Assembly: GCF_900105135.1 (NCBI RefSeq) | Contig: NZ_LT629741.1 | Coordinates: 248,001-312,000, forward strand | Source of the DNA: Gramella sp. MAR_2010_147 | Lineage (GTDB): Bacteria; Bacteroidota; Bacteroidia; Flavobacteriales; Flavobacteriaceae | Direction: 5' to 3' | Length of the DNA stretch: 64,000 nt | In this document: positions 52,022-61,350 of the stretch, one piece after another | How positions within the stretch are numbered: the first letter of the stretch is position 1 | How the letters are laid out: every line of letters begins with the position of its first letter | Notes under the pieces: generated by a model | The model's input: only the letters and a program-made list of their open reading frames with translations | What the model was told of the DNA's origin: nothing | Database searches by the model: none | Program-made: the position numbers and the translations under genes

Positions 52022-52867
52022 ATGATCCAAATAGGTGAATTTCACGAACTAATAATTATCAGGGAGACCGATCACGGTATTTATCTTGAAAATGATGAAG
52101 GGGATGAAGTGTTACTTCCCAATAAATATGTTCCCGAAACCTGGATGGTTCATGATAAAATTAATGTTTTCGTATATCTTGATCACGAGGAAAGACCGGT
52201 AGCGACCACGCTAAAACCAAAAATAAAGCGTGACCAATTTGAAAATCTTAAATGTGTTGAGGTAAGTAAATTTGGAGCTTTTCTTGATTGGGGACTGGAG
52301 AAACACCTTTTTGTGCCTTTTAAAGAGCAGGTAATTCCTATGCAAAAAGGAGAACAATATCTTGTTTTCTGCTACCTGGATCTGGAAACTGAAAGGCTGG
52401 CCGCATCTTCAAAAGTGCATTCTTTCTTGGATAATTCTGTATTAACGGTGAAACCTTTTGAAGAGGTGAATTTACTGGTGAGTAACCATACCGATCTTGG
52501 TTTTAATGTAATTATAAATCAATTACACCTGGGTTTGATCTATCATGATGAGGTTTTTAAAACTTTAAAAATTGGTGATGAACTAAGAGGTTTCATTAAA
52601 AAAATACGGGAGGATAATAAGATAGATATTACTCTTCAAAGACCTGGATATAGGAGTATTGAACCGAATGCCCAGAAAATTTTGGATAAATTAAAGGATG
52701 CCGGTGGCTTTTTGGATCTAACTGATAAATCTGCTCCAGAAGATATTAAAAGCAGGCTCCAGATGAGTAAAAAGAGTTTTAAAAAAGCAATCGGGACGCT
52801 ATATAAGCAACGTCTTATTGAAATCAGAGACGATGGAATTCTTTTAAAGGAAGACCAGGATAATTAA
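52022..52867 (+). CDS. CvfB-like S1 RNA-binding protein
   Basis: The 281-residue protein has tandem S1-like OB folds (GIYLENDEGDEVLLP near the N-terminus; KFGAFLDWGLEKHLFVPF; LGFNVIINQLHLGLIYHDEVF) and a C-terminal winged helix (KSRLQMSKKSFKKAIGTLYKQRLIEI). This layout matches the YitL/CvfB family, which influences virulence-gene expression in Staphylococcus by binding RNA. ATG 52022 fits both the domain start and the promoter. Confidence 0.9.
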   Translation: MIQIGEFHELIIIRETDHGIYLENDEGDEVLLPNKYVPETWMVHDKINVFVYLDHEERPVATTLKPKIKRDQFENLKCVEVSKFGAFLDWGLEKHLFVPFKEQVIPMQKGEQYLVFCYLDLETERLAASSKVHSFLDNSVLTVKPFEEVNLLVSNHTDLGFNVIINQLHLGLIYHDEVFKTLKIGDELRGFIKKIREDNKIDITLQRPGYRSIEPNAQKILDKLKDAGGFLDLTDKSAPEDIKSRLQMSKKSFKKAIGTLYKQRLIEIRDDGILLKEDQDN

Positions 52868-53310
52868 TTGTAATTATAGGGTGAGGTATATCTTCTCGTA
52901 CCAAAGCCACGTTGATTATAGGTGTTTAGAAAAGCAGGATAGTAGGGATTCATGAAAATGTCGTCTCGATCCCTGGTTCTAACATCCCCGGATATTTCGA
53001 AAATTTTCTTTTCTTTTTTTTGCTGAGGAAGTGGGGAACCAAGATCTACCTCTCGCTGTACACGGTTTTTATTCATTTTATTGATCGCTGCCAGCATATC
53101 TATCTGATCATCCTGAATGTGATCTTTTAAATGCAGGAAAGAACCGTCGGGAAGATTAAATTTTGACTGTGTTTGCCAGTTAAAACTGAACTCCCTCCAG
53201 GTGTTATCTATACTCCTGTTGCTAATTTCAAAATCTTCACGATCCCAGTATTCCTGAGCCTGGACAAAAGATCCAATAAATAGAAGCAATATGAGTAACC
53301 GGAATTTCAT
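52864..53310 (-). CDS. Small secreted protein of unknown function
   Basis: The 148-residue protein has a Sec signal peptide (LLILLLFIGSFVQAQ). The mature part is rich in Arg, Asn, Tyr and Gln and ends in an aromatic tail (PYYPAFLNTYNQRGFGTRRYTSPYNYN), which could be surface exposed or disordered. No domain recognised. It converges on the CvfB-like gene with a 4 bp stop overlap. Confidence 0.7.
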   Translation of the reverse strand: MKFRLLILLLFIGSFVQAQEYWDREDFEISNRSIDNTWREFSFNWQTQSKFNLPDGSFLHLKDHIQDDQIDMLAAINKMNKNRVQREVDLGSPLPQQKKEKKIFEISGDVRTRDRDDIFMNPYYPAFLNTYNQRGFGTRRYTSPYNYN

Positions 53311-53427
53311 TTAATGGTTTTTTGAATCTACATCAAAAACAATGCAATTCTACATAATTTGATTTCAGAAATTAAGTTATTCTTCAAAAAAATATCCGTG
53401 TCTTAATTTCTAAAACTTAAAAACGTT

Positions 53428-53435
53428 TATTTTCG
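53428..53435 (+). promoter_or_regulatory. Candidate -7 promoter box
   Basis: TATTTTCG, one base from TAnnTTTG, lies 29 bp before the DUF2059 gene start in the 154 bp divergent gap. Confidence 0.35.
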
Positions 53436-53464
53436 TGGATAAATTATTCAATTCAAATTCAAAT

Positions 53465-53872
53465 ATGAAAAAAATTATTTTCACCTTAAGTATTCTTGCG
53501 ATCAGTTTGACTTCATTCGCTCAGGAAGCAGATACTTTTGAGGCAAAAGCAGTGAAGCTTATCAAATTAACCGCAGGACAGCAGTTTGATATCATGACGG
53601 AACCTATTATTGAAATGGTTCCTGAAGAAAATCGTGATGCTTTCAAAAAAGAACTTGCTGAAAGTACTGAGGGACTTTATACAAAAATGGCGGCTGTATA
53701 TACTGAAAGTTTTACTGAAGAAGAGCTGGATAAAATCCTGGATTTTTATGCCACACCAGTAGGTAAGAAAATGGTGGCAGTAACTCCTGAACTTACTAAA
53801 AAAGGAATGGAAATAGGCCAGGCCTGGGGCATGGAGCTTCAGCCCTTAATGGCTAAATATATGAAGCAATAA
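53465..53872 (+). CDS. Secreted DUF2059 protein
   Basis: The 135-residue protein has a Sec signal peptide ending TSFAQ, followed by a DUF2059 domain. That domain is a helical hairpin with YTESFTEEELDKILDFYATPVGKKM, its most conserved stretch. Function unknown; probably periplasmic. I chose ATG 53465 because it gives a clean signal peptide. A terminator follows 20 bp after the stop. Confidence 0.88.
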   Translation: MKKIIFTLSILAISLTSFAQEADTFEAKAVKLIKLTAGQQFDIMTEPIIEMVPEENRDAFKKELAESTEGLYTKMAAVYTESFTEEELDKILDFYATPVGKKMVAVTPELTKKGMEIGQAWGMELQPLMAKYMKQ

Positions 53873-53891
53873 TATTTACCCTATTTGTAAT

Positions 53892-53918
53892 GCCTGCTTT
53901 TGATAGCAGGCTTTTTTT
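53892..53918 (+). terminator. Rho-independent terminator after DUF2059
   Basis: GCCTGC (53892-53897) pairs with GCAGGC (53906-53911) across an 8-base loop, followed by seven T's. Confidence 0.88.
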
Positions 53919-53971
53919 ATTCTTCTTTCCGAAATCAATGGAAAATTCTATTTTTACTCAAAATAATCATC

Positions 53972-54811
53972 ATGTCTAAAATTCAATGGGAAACAGTAAA
54001 AGAATACGAAGATATCACTTATAAGAAGTTTAAGGGTGTTGCAAGAATCGCTTTTAACCGACCAGATGTAAGAAATGCATTTAGACCTAAGACCACTTCA
54101 GAACTTCTGGACGCATTTCATAACGCCCATGAAGATACTTCCATTGGAGCAGTTTTACTTTCAGGAGAAGGTCCATCTACTAAAGATGGTAAATGGGCAT
54201 TTTGTAGTGGGGGAGATCAAAAGGCGAGAGGACATCAAGGCTATGTAGGTGAGGATGGTTACCATAGATTAAATATTCTTGAAGTTCAGCGGTTGATACG
54301 CTTTATGCCGAAAGCGGTTATTTGCGTGGTGCCGGGCTGGGCAGTTGGAGGCGGTCACAGTCTTCATGTGGTATGTGACCTTACGCTTGCCAGTAAAGAG
54401 CACGCGATATTCAAGCAAACTGATGCTGATGTAACCAGCTTTGATGCAGGCTACGGCTCGGCATATTTAGCAAAAATGGTAGGGCAGAAGAAAGCCAGGG
54501 AAATATTCTTTTTAGGTAGAAATTATTCTGCTCAGGAAGCTTATGAAATGGGTATGGTAAATGCTGTGATCCCTCACGATGAACTGGAAGATACTGCATA
54601 TGAATGGGCACAGGAAATCATGGAAAAATCTCCTACTTCTATAAAGATGTTGAAATTTGCCATGAACATGACTGATGACGGAATGGTGGGACAACAGGTA
54701 TTCGCTGGTGAAGTGACTAGGTTGGCATATATGACCGATGAAGCAAAAGAAGGCAGGGATGCTTTTCTGGAAAAAAGAAAGCCTGATTTTGAGAAAAAAT
54801 GGATCCCTTAA
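53972..54811 (+). CDS. menB: 1,4-dihydroxy-2-naphthoyl-CoA synthase
   Basis: The 279-residue crotonase-fold enzyme closes the second ring of the naphthoquinone. Motifs are RIAFNRPDVRNAFRPKT, WAFCSGGDQKARG, VPGWAVGGGHSLHVVCDLTLAS and the C-terminal EGRDAFLEKRKPDF. I took ATG 53972 (MSKIQWE) because the upstream frame runs back into the terminator region. It is separated from menF/menD by five unrelated genes and non-coding stretches. Confidence 0.97.
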   Translation: MSKIQWETVKEYEDITYKKFKGVARIAFNRPDVRNAFRPKTTSELLDAFHNAHEDTSIGAVLLSGEGPSTKDGKWAFCSGGDQKARGHQGYVGEDGYHRLNILEVQRLIRFMPKAVICVVPGWAVGGGHSLHVVCDLTLASKEHAIFKQTDADVTSFDAGYGSAYLAKMVGQKKAREIFFLGRNYSAQEAYEMGMVNAVIPHDELEDTAYEWAQEIMEKSPTSIKMLKFAMNMTDDGMVGQQVFAGEVTRLAYMTDEAKEGRDAFLEKRKPDFEKKWIP

Positions 54812-54855
54812 GATTCAGTACTGAGTGCTGTGTACTGTATATGCGTTTGTCCTAG

Positions 54856-55728
54856 CTAAACTTTACGAGCCAGGCTAGCGATCTTTTCTGCGATTTCTTC
54901 ATATACTTCCTCCTGTAAAAAATGACGGGAGGATAATAAATGGGTTTCCCGGGAATCTGTATACTTCTCAATTTCTTTACGGTAAGTCTTATAATCCAAA
55001 GCCGGATCATCTTCTCCCCAAATGGTTTGAATAGGATAATCTACATTTTTCAAAGCCTTTAGAATCAATGCCTGGAATTCCTCAGTCTGATTAAAATTTC
55101 TCATGATTTTGAGAAAAGCTTTTCCATTATCGCCCCTTTTTAAAAGATCTACATAAGCTTTAATTTCAGCTGAAGGAATTTTAGAAGCGTCATTTACTCC
55201 CATTTGAGAAAACATGATTGGCCAGGTGGTGTGTGTTATGGTTTTCAATTCTGCTTCACCAAGTATTTTCTTTTCAAATGGCCTCATCACCAGCGGCTTC
55301 TTAAAATTCTGAATATTGATCATGGAATTTAAAATGGTTAGAGATTGTACTTTTTCAAGATTTCGGGCTGCGAGGGCAAATCCTATGGGTGCACCTATAT
55401 CATGCACTACCAGGTGAAATTTATCTATATCAAGTTTCTTTAAGGCCTTTGTTAGAAAATTTGAAAAATTATCAAAGTCATAATCAAAATCCTCCGGCCT
55501 GTCTGCCAGGCCAAGTCCGGGAAGGTCTACAGAAACTCCACGGAATCCTTTTTGAGTTAGGGCGTCGATAACTTTCCGGTATAAATAGGAAGAGGTAGGC
55601 ACTCCGTGTATGCAAAGGACAACTTCACCACTTCCTTTATCCAGAGCAAATGTCTTTACGCCATTTACCTCTAAATACTTTCCTGATCTTTCATGTTGAT
55701 CGATGATACTCTGAATATCCTTAGCCAT
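54856..55728 (-). CDS. Alpha/beta hydrolase with an Asp nucleophile
   Basis: This 290-residue protein resembles haloalkane dehalogenases and epoxide hydrolases. It has HGVPTSSYLYRKV for the oxyanion loop, a nucleophile elbow VVHDIGAPIG with Asp110 in place of Ser, a cap domain, and a C-terminal SRHFLQEE His. Classical dehalogenases have Trp after the nucleophile (DWG) to bind halide; here it is Ile. Halide release is therefore not assured. Physiological substrate unknown. Confidence 0.85.
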   Translation of the reverse strand: MAKDIQSIIDQHERSGKYLEVNGVKTFALDKGSGEVVLCIHGVPTSSYLYRKVIDALTQKGFRGVSVDLPGLGLADRPEDFDYDFDNFSNFLTKALKKLDIDKFHLVVHDIGAPIGFALAARNLEKVQSLTILNSMINIQNFKKPLVMRPFEKKILGEAELKTITHTTWPIMFSQMGVNDASKIPSAEIKAYVDLLKRGDNGKAFLKIMRNFNQTEEFQALILKALKNVDYPIQTIWGEDDPALDYKTYRKEIEKYTDSRETHLLSSRHFLQEEVYEEIAEKIASLARKV

Positions 55729-55810
55729 ATATTTCTATTTGAGATGAAACTAAAGCTACGATTTTACTTAGTGTTAGTTCAGAAGATAATTATAAGGTAT
55801 GGTTAAAATA

Positions 55811-55841
55811 AATAAAAAAGCCGCGAATGAGTTCGCGGCTT
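55811..55841 (-). terminator. Rho-independent terminator of the E1 gene
   Basis: On the minus strand AAGCCGCGAA and TTCGCGGCTT (55841-55832 and 55827-55818) form a perfect 10-bp stem with a 4-base loop, followed by TTTTTATTTATTT. It lies 25 bp beyond the E1 stop. Confidence 0.9.
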
Positions 55842-55865
55842 ATATTATATGTGATAATTATCTTT

Positions 55866-58265
55866 TTATCTTAGTTTAGGGTATTTAGAAGGATTCGATT
55901 CATGCATAATAGCATAAACTTTTTCAAAAATATCTTCTGCAGATGGTTTCGAGAAATAGTCTCCATCAGTTCCGTACGCAGGTCTATGTTCTTTAGCAGC
56001 AAGTGTTTGTGGTTTGCTGTCTAAAAATCTATAAGCATTCTGTTCGTCAAGAATTTTTTGTAAAATATATGCAGAAGCCCCACCAGGAACATCTTCATCT
56101 ATCACCAATAATCGGTTGGTTTTTTCTACACTTTTCACGATATCATGATTAACATCGAATGGAAGTAATGACTGTATATCAATTACTTCGGCATCAATAT
56201 CAACTTCATTTAATTCTTTAGCGACCTCTTCAACAATTCTCAAAGTAGAACCATAAGAAACCAAAGTAATATCGCTACCTTCTTTAACAGTCTCTGTAAC
56301 TCCAATAGGCGTTTTAAGCTCTCCTAAGTTAGTTGGAAGCTTTTCCTTTAACCTATATCCGTTAAGACATTCAATAACCATTGCCGGGGTGTCCAGTTCT
56401 AATAAATTGTTATAAAAACCTGCCGCTTTGGTCATATTTCTGGGTACAAGCACATACATACCCCTAAGAAGGTTTAGAAAACCTCCCATTTGCGATCCAC
56501 TGTGCCAGATACCTTCCAGTCTATGACCCCTGGTTCTAACGATTAGAGGCGCTTTTTGTTTACCTTTTGTTCTGTAATGTACTGTGGCAAGATCATCACT
56601 CATTCCCTGAAGACAATACATCACATAATCCAGATATTGAATTTCAGCAATTGGTCTTAAACCACGCATGGACATTCCAATTCCCTGTCCTAAAATAGTG
56701 GCCTCTCTAATACCGGTATCTGAAACCCTGAATTTGCCGTATTTCTTTTGCATTCCCTCAAGTCCCTGATTCACATCACCGATCTCACCGGAATCTTCAC
56801 CGAAAATTAAGGTTTCAGGATATTTGCTAAATATTGCATCAAAATTATCCCTCAAAATAATTCTTGCATCTACTTCTTCTGAATCATCATCAAAAGTTGG
56901 CTGAATTTCAGTTTGGGTATTTTCTTTTTTATATAAATAAGAAGAGTAATCATCATAAGCCTGTTCAGAAAAATCCTGTAGCCAGTTGATGATCGCCGTT
57001 TTTGCATCACTATCTTCTCCAATTAAGTATCGAAGCGTTTTTCTAGCAGCAGAGACCATATCTTTTTTAAAGGGCTCTTTATTGCCTGAAACTTCCTTTT
57101 TTAAGGATTTTATAAAATTAGCGTTAGAACTTGCGTTGGCAGCATCTTCAAGTAGTTTAACTAACTCTTTTTGTTTAGTAAGATTTGGCTTTAAATAAGC
57201 CGTCCAGGCCTCATGCTTGGCAGCTCTTACCTCTTTTTTGATCTTTTTCTCCAGTTCATCTAATTGATCTGAAGTAGCAAAATCATTTTCAATCATCCAT
57301 TCCCTGAATTTCAGATTACAATCATGCTCTTTTTCCCACTTTAATCTTTCTTCAGATTTATATCTCTCATGAGATCCCGAAGTAGAATGTCCCTGAGGCT
57401 GTGTTAATTCGATTACATGAATTAGTACAGGGCAGTGTTCTTTTCGGGCAATTTCAGCAGCTTTTTCATAAGTGTCTACAAGAGCAGGATAATTCCAGCC
57501 TTCTACCACCATGATTTCATAGCCCTTATTATTTTCATCTCTTTGAAAACCTTTTAAGATTTCAGAGATGTTTTCTTTAGTAGTCTGATGTCTTGCATGA
57601 ACTGAAATACCGTATTCATCATCCCATACATTCATAACCATAGGAACTTGCAATACGCCGGCGGCATTTATAGTTTCCCAGAAATGGCCTTCACTGGTAC
57701 TGGCATTTCCAATAGTTCCCCAGGCAATTTCATTTCCGTTATCAGAAAATTTATCAGCTTTAATGCCCTCTACATTTCTATAAATCTTGGAAGCCTGTGC
57801 CAGGCCTAATAAACGAGGCATTTGCCCGGCAGTAGGAGAAATGTCAGAACTGGAGTTTTTCTGCTCCAACAAATTTTTCCAATCGCCATTTTCATCCAGA
57901 CTATGAGTCATAAAATGACCGCCCATCTGGCGACCTCCAGACATTGGTTCATTCTTTATATTGGTATCGGCATATAAACCGGCAAAAAGTTGTTCCGGGG
58001 TAAGTTCGCCTATCGCCATCATGAAGGTTTGATCCCTATAATAACCAGATCTAAAATCTCCATTCTTAAAGGCTTTGGCCATTGCTAGCTGGGGTACTTC
58101 CTTTCCATCTCCAAAAATTCCAAATTTCGCCTTTCCGGTAAGTACTTCTCTACGGCCTAATAAACTACATTCTCTACTGGTTACAGCAGTTTTGTAATCT
58201 TCCAGAACCTGAGATTTGAATTCATCAAATGAAATTGAGTTTTCAGTTTGTGTTTCGCTTTGCAT
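55866..58265 (-). CDS. Fused alpha/beta 2-oxoacid dehydrogenase E1
   Basis: The 799-residue protein joins an E1-alpha domain (about 20-360) and an E1-beta domain (about 450-799: LIFGEDSGEIGDVNQGLEG, RLEGIWHSGSQMG, VIDEDVPGGASAYILQK). It is the ThDP-dependent decarboxylase of a branched-chain or related 2-oxoacid dehydrogenase complex. In the cofactor Mg site the usual GD/EG Asp or Glu is Asn187 and the usual Asn is Asp216, so the two ligands appear swapped. E2 and E3 are not in the window. Start ATG 58265 or 58271. Confidence 0.92.
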   Translation of the reverse strand: MQSETQTENSISFDEFKSQVLEDYKTAVTSRECSLLGRREVLTGKAKFGIFGDGKEVPQLAMAKAFKNGDFRSGYYRDQTFMMAIGELTPEQLFAGLYADTNIKNEPMSGGRQMGGHFMTHSLDENGDWKNLLEQKNSSSDISPTAGQMPRLLGLAQASKIYRNVEGIKADKFSDNGNEIAWGTIGNASTSEGHFWETINAAGVLQVPMVMNVWDDEYGISVHARHQTTKENISEILKGFQRDENNKGYEIMVVEGWNYPALVDTYEKAAEIARKEHCPVLIHVIELTQPQGHSTSGSHERYKSEERLKWEKEHDCNLKFREWMIENDFATSDQLDELEKKIKKEVRAAKHEAWTAYLKPNLTKQKELVKLLEDAANASSNANFIKSLKKEVSGNKEPFKKDMVSAARKTLRYLIGEDSDAKTAIINWLQDFSEQAYDDYSSYLYKKENTQTEIQPTFDDDSEEVDARIILRDNFDAIFSKYPETLIFGEDSGEIGDVNQGLEGMQKKYGKFRVSDTGIREATILGQGIGMSMRGLRPIAEIQYLDYVMYCLQGMSDDLATVHYRTKGKQKAPLIVRTRGHRLEGIWHSGSQMGGFLNLLRGMYVLVPRNMTKAAGFYNNLLELDTPAMVIECLNGYRLKEKLPTNLGELKTPIGVTETVKEGSDITLVSYGSTLRIVEEVAKELNEVDIDAEVIDIQSLLPFDVNHDIVKSVEKTNRLLVIDEDVPGGASAYILQKILDEQNAYRFLDSKPQTLAAKEHRPAYGTDGDYFSKPSAEDIFEKVYAIMHESNPSKYPKLR

Positions 58266-58286
58266 GAACATTATTTTGAATGGTAA

Positions 58287-58317
58287 CAAATGTAGCGAAA
58301 ACTATGATTAAATACAA
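58287..58317 (-). promoter_or_regulatory. Promoter of the E1 gene (-33 TTG, -7 TACATTTG)
   Basis: On the minus strand TTG (58317-58315) is followed after exactly 20 bp by TACATTTG (58294-58287). This is the best complete match to the Bacteroidetes promoter in the window. The start codon lies 16-22 bases downstream, giving a very short 5' UTR. Confidence 0.65.
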
Positions 58318-58462
58318 TTCAAATATTCGAGCTAAAATTGATAATAATGCAATTTTAACTCATATTTATTATTTATTTTAGAAACAATGGCTTCGTTCTT
58401 AAGAATTCGTTGATAATATCGAAATGAAGCTAAGGATGTTTTAATAAATATATTTTGCTGAT

Positions 58463-61273
58463 CTAATACCAGCGGCGGGTAAATAACCTGATGAGCGTAT
58501 TAATATCCAGGGCTACAATAAATCTAATTCTCTGGTCATAATCTGGCTCGTCGATTTCCCATCCCAGGTTGGAGTAAACAGGCAAAAAAAGCTCAAAATA
58601 GTCCTGTACCAGGCTCACCCTAATTCCTGAATCATATAGAAGTGCAGCATTGTCACCTCTATTTTTAACAAGCCCAACATCTCCATAGGCATAGATCCAT
58701 TTCCAGATATTGGTGCTGGCATTCATAGTGGTGATCCATTGATTGGCATATTCTGGTTGCAGTTGTGATTTAAAACCACCTTCAGCAACAATGATCTGTT
58801 GGCTAAATAATCCGCTTCCCTGGCTTCTTCCGTAATAATTATAATCAAATAAATAATCTGTAGGTCTGTCCAGGGCAAAACTGAAATAATCATTAGAGCT
58901 TACATCATTGTACAAGAAGGTACCTGCAAAAAACCTTAAATTTATCTGCCTGTTATTGGTGAAAAGTTTACGGTATTCAGCAGTTGCTGAAATTTTACTG
59001 AATTTATCTGAAAGCTGGTAATCCAGGGATGCGGTTAGATGTTTCAGAAAATTAGGATTGCTATAACTGTAATTAACATTAAGAACGTTATAATCTGGCA
59101 CCAGTAATGGATCTTCCGGATTCTGATCTCTGCTTACATTGATATTTCTAATTGAAAGTCGTTGCCTTTCATTGCTTCTCAAATAGGAGTTTCGAAAAGA
59201 GAAAACTAGAAATGGAGTAACTTTTTCATAGAAAAGATTATATCCATAAGAAAAACGGGAGCCTCCAATCCCATAATAAATTAAATTAAGTTCCTTGTTT
59301 TCAAATTGATGCGCATTATAAAATGATGCCGAACCTACCATCGTTTTACTTGTAAAACCATATTTAGGGGATATTGAAAAATTAAAGGTTTTACTTAAAA
59401 CTGTTTTATTGTACAATTTTGGGCCTATTGAAACACCATCATATAAATTGTACTCAAATTCAGGCATAAAGAAGATTTGATTATAGCGAGGATCTTCTAC
59501 ATCCTGAAATAGCCTGAATTGTAAAGGCTTATCAAAAAGTTTAGACACTCCTTCATAATTATTCCTTTGATTGAATTCTGGAATTTCCTGTTCATAATTT
59601 AGGGCCAGACGTTCAAATTCATAATTGGGAATAATTATACTTTTTGTGTCTGTAACATTCTCTACCCATTCTTTATATTTTACCTCACCGTCTTTTAAGC
59701 CATAGAGACTTATTGGCATATTATTGTCACGAAGGTTCTTTATGGTCACTTTTAGCGAATCCTGAAGCTTATCTACATTCGAGATCTTAAAATCTATTTT
59801 CTTATTTGTTCCTACATAATCCTCATAGAACCAGGATATATCCTTTTTTGCATTTTTTTCGAGCACATCAACAAAATCCTGTTCCTTAGTGGGCTTTAAT
59901 TTATATGTCGAATAGAATTCTGAAATTGATTCTTTTACCGACTCATCTTCCAGAAATTCCTCCAAATATTTAATACCAACACCTGCTTTATAAGCATTGG
60001 CGATATTTTTATTAAATTTTACGAGAGAATCCTGACTTGTGGTAAGTGGCTGATCCAGGTTCATCCGTGCCATATTCATATAAAAAAACTGGTACTGATC
60101 ATTAAATTCCAGATCTGCAGCGTGAAACCAGCGAATACCTATAATCTTACTAAGATTCCCAATGAGTTTCATTTTTGGATAATACTCATCTACATAGTCC
60201 ATCATAAGGGACACCAAAATAGCATCTGTCACCCATTTTTCTTCCTGCGGATTTAAGAATATGGTGTTCTCGAGATAATTACTGGTGATGGTTTTAAATA
60301 GTTTGATGTCATATTGAAAACCATCAGGGAAAGGTCTTATAAACCCAGGTAATTGATTTAAACCATAAATAGGACTGTTTAAATAATCTTCCTGTGTAAC
60401 GAAAATATTTTTATGAGGATATTTCCCAAGTCTTTTATGCAGAAATTCCACGCTACGCTCCAGAAGCGTATTTTTAACATCGAACTGAATATCTTCATCT
60501 TCAATATTGGTAATAACCTGAGTAGAATTAGCTTTTATAGATTCAAAAATAAAAGACCTGGTAAGATACATTTTGGTATCTACCCTATGGTCACCCTGAA
60601 AAGTTATGGTCTTAAAGCCTTTGTTAGTTTGTGTTCTTAATAGATCAAGCCCAGACGCTGCATAATATTCAGTTGGGATATCAATGGAAATATTAATAGA
60701 ATGCGGGTTTAAATATTGTAATCCGAGATCTTTGTGATTGTATAATTTCCAGCCATTATCCAGGGGTGCAGGAGTTAAATACCAATACCTGAGTTTATAA
60801 TTGCCAAGGTCATCCCGGCCATAACTAGTAAACTTATCATCAGGAATTTTTACCTGATAATTTAGGTGTAACTGAATAGAATCTCCTGCTGCTAAAGGTT
60901 CTTTGAGTTTAATTCTAATGAGATCTGCCACGTTTCCCGGTCTGTCCCAGTCCAGTGTACCATCAGATTTGTTTTCGATTGAATTGATACTCGTATAACC
61001 ACGCTCTCTTTCTTTTGCAAAATGAAAACGTCTTGCGTAATCTTCAGCAAAACGTTTTGCTAATGCCGAGGTTTTAGAGCTGAAAGCATTATTCCAGTCA
61101 TTTAGATATATGCTTACCAGCTCTCTTTCTTCAGAATTTACAAATGTTATATCCTGATCTACCAGTATGCTATGTGTGCTGTCAACAAGACGCGCGTTCA
61201 CATTGATGGCATTCTGCGCAGAAAGCCAACCTGAAAATAAGATAAGAATAAGGAGTAACGGAAGGTTCTTCAA
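58463..61273 (-). CDS. Outer-membrane barrel protein with a degenerate M1-peptidase-like domain
   Basis: The 936-residue protein has a Sec signal (LILFSGWLSAQ). Residues 20-260 resemble the N-terminal beta-saddle of M1 aminopeptidases. Residues 260-500 resemble the thermolysin-like domain but have no HExxH and no downstream zinc Glu: the substrate-loop region reads GLNQLPGFIRPF and the helix that should carry the Glu reads EEKWVTDAILVSLMM. From about 600 the sequence alternates aromatic beta strands (for example FNFSISPKYGF, NLIYYGIGGSRF) and ends RRWY, as in an outer-membrane barrel. The TTG start gives the signal peptide. Role unknown; possibly transport or assembly. Confidence 0.75.
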   Translation of the reverse strand: MKNLPLLLILILFSGWLSAQNAINVNARLVDSTHSILVDQDITFVNSEERELVSIYLNDWNNAFSSKTSALAKRFAEDYARRFHFAKERERGYTSINSIENKSDGTLDWDRPGNVADLIRIKLKEPLAAGDSIQLHLNYQVKIPDDKFTSYGRDDLGNYKLRYWYLTPAPLDNGWKLYNHKDLGLQYLNPHSINISIDIPTEYYAASGLDLLRTQTNKGFKTITFQGDHRVDTKMYLTRSFIFESIKANSTQVITNIEDEDIQFDVKNTLLERSVEFLHKRLGKYPHKNIFVTQEDYLNSPIYGLNQLPGFIRPFPDGFQYDIKLFKTITSNYLENTIFLNPQEEKWVTDAILVSLMMDYVDEYYPKMKLIGNLSKIIGIRWFHAADLEFNDQYQFFYMNMARMNLDQPLTTSQDSLVKFNKNIANAYKAGVGIKYLEEFLEDESVKESISEFYSTYKLKPTKEQDFVDVLEKNAKKDISWFYEDYVGTNKKIDFKISNVDKLQDSLKVTIKNLRDNNMPISLYGLKDGEVKYKEWVENVTDTKSIIIPNYEFERLALNYEQEIPEFNQRNNYEGVSKLFDKPLQFRLFQDVEDPRYNQIFFMPEFEYNLYDGVSIGPKLYNKTVLSKTFNFSISPKYGFTSKTMVGSASFYNAHQFENKELNLIYYGIGGSRFSYGYNLFYEKVTPFLVFSFRNSYLRSNERQRLSIRNINVSRDQNPEDPLLVPDYNVLNVNYSYSNPNFLKHLTASLDYQLSDKFSKISATAEYRKLFTNNRQINLRFFAGTFLYNDVSSNDYFSFALDRPTDYLFDYNYYGRSQGSGLFSQQIIVAEGGFKSQLQPEYANQWITTMNASTNIWKWIYAYGDVGLVKNRGDNAALLYDSGIRVSLVQDYFELFLPVYSNLGWEIDEPDYDQRIRFIVALDINTLIRLFTRRWY

Positions 61274-61283
61274 CTAGTAATAG

Positions 61284-61314
61284 ATTTAGTCCTGATAAGC
61301 AATCAGGGCTAAAT
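61284..61314. other. 13-bp hairpin between the LOG gene and the barrel gene
   Basis: ATTTAGTCCTGAT (61284-61296) pairs with ATCAGGGCTAAAT (61302-61314) with one T-G wobble and a 5-base loop. It lies just ahead of the TTG start of the barrel gene and after the LOG stop. No T-run follows. It may be a weak terminator or a 5' UTR structure. Confidence 0.4.
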
Positions 61315-61350
61315 ATAAACAAACTTTAATACCTTCAGCAGGCCTGTTAA

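Noticed and set aside
53900..53971. Upstream extension of menB
   Set aside because: The frame starts inside the DUF2059 terminator hairpin; MSKIQWE at 53972 is the family N-terminus.
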